NCBI RefSeq assembly: GCF_041381155.1
Contig: NC_091144.1
Span: forward strand, 558,001 to 622,000
Source: Argopecten irradians
Lineage: Eukaryota; Mollusca; Bivalvia; Pectinida; Pectinidae
Direction of reading: 5' to 3'
Length of the DNA stretch: 64,000 nucleotides
A program made the position numbers and the translations under genes. This document shows positions 63,701 to 64,000 of the stretch, piece after piece. The notes below the pieces were generated by a model that was not told the origin of the DNA, did no database searches, and saw nothing but the letters and a program-made list of their open reading frames with translations. Each line of letters begins with the position of its first letter. Position 1 is the first letter of the stretch.

Positions 63701-64000
63701 ATAGAGACACTTCCAATAGTTGACATTGTTGACGTCTGTATAGAGACACTTTCACCAGTTGACATTGTTGACGTCTGTATATAGGGAGTTTTACCAGTTG
63801 ACATTGTTGACGTCTGTATAGAGAAACTTCCAATAGTTGACATTGTTGACGTCTGTATAGAGACAATTTCACCAGTTGACAGTGTTGACGTCTGTATAGA
63901 GACACTTCCCAAAATTGACGTTGTTGACGTCTGTATAGGGACACTTCCCCCAGATGACATTGTTGACGTCTGTATAGAGACACTTCCCACAGTTGACATT

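Larger units (their letters stand above)
58630..64000. repeat. Tandem array F, 39-bp unit (30-bp variant)
   Basis: About 137 unit lengths of tandem repeat running past the window end. A clean unit is 61,745-61,783. The core motif is GTTGACATTGTTGACGTC followed by TGTATAGAGACAC, so each unit holds an internal near-duplication (TTGACATT/TTGACGTC). A 30-bp unit type (CTTCCCATAGTTAATGTCTG then TATAGAGACA) dominates parts of 58,740-59,420. Because 39 and 30 are multiples of three, frames stay open on both strands over 58,540-59,700 (PVDIVDVCIETLL per unit on plus, MSTGKSVSIQTST on minus). From about 59,700, and especially 61,190-62,340, one-base indels break these frames. I treat all of them as shadows. 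Confidence 0.95.

Overview
This window is repeat-dominated animal DNA. It is probably molluscan and most likely bivalve. The main clue is the element at 50,810-52,085: ends of the GCTCACCTGG / CCAGGTGAGC type, a CGTCCGTC-rich stretch and a core of 157-bp tandem repeats, an architecture I associate with bivalve repeat families. A DIRS-like retrotransposon relic and small foldback or MITE-like elements fit the same picture. No complete host gene, tRNA, rRNA or CRISPR array could be supported.

Layout. Array A (1-5,545) has a 63-bp unit, with a 58-bp length variant. Array B (about 5,791-20,630) has a 54-bp unit. Array C (about 20,690-38,609) has a 44-bp unit, a noisy zone at 22,900-27,740, and kilobase-scale duplicated modules. 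The A/B and B/C borders are not clean: short pieces of both repeats alternate there. From 38,610 to 44,990 the DNA is largely unique and AT-rich. It holds a long foldback inverted repeat (38,914-39,482), a 199-bp MITE-like element (40,861-41,059) and a hairpin (41,595-41,628). A broken DIRS-family tyrosine-recombinase retrotransposon lies at about 44,990-47,575. After more unique DNA comes the element with seven 157-bp repeats (50,810-52,085). Array E (53,908-56,265) has a 23-bp unit carrying AATAAA and, in many copies, TGTATATA. Array F (58,630 to the window end) has a 39-bp unit with 30-bp variants and higher-order blocks of 315 and 390 bp. Arrays A and F are cut by the window ends.

Roughly three quarters of the window is tandem repeat, in six unrelated families. 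The very long reading frames in arrays B and F exist because the unit lengths (54, 39, 30) are multiples of three and several frames contain no stop. They are open on both strands and should not be annotated as genes. The most interesting leads are the Pumilio-type and AATAAA motif density of array E, the chimeric array junctions (recombination or assembly blending), and the modular higher-order structure of arrays C and F.
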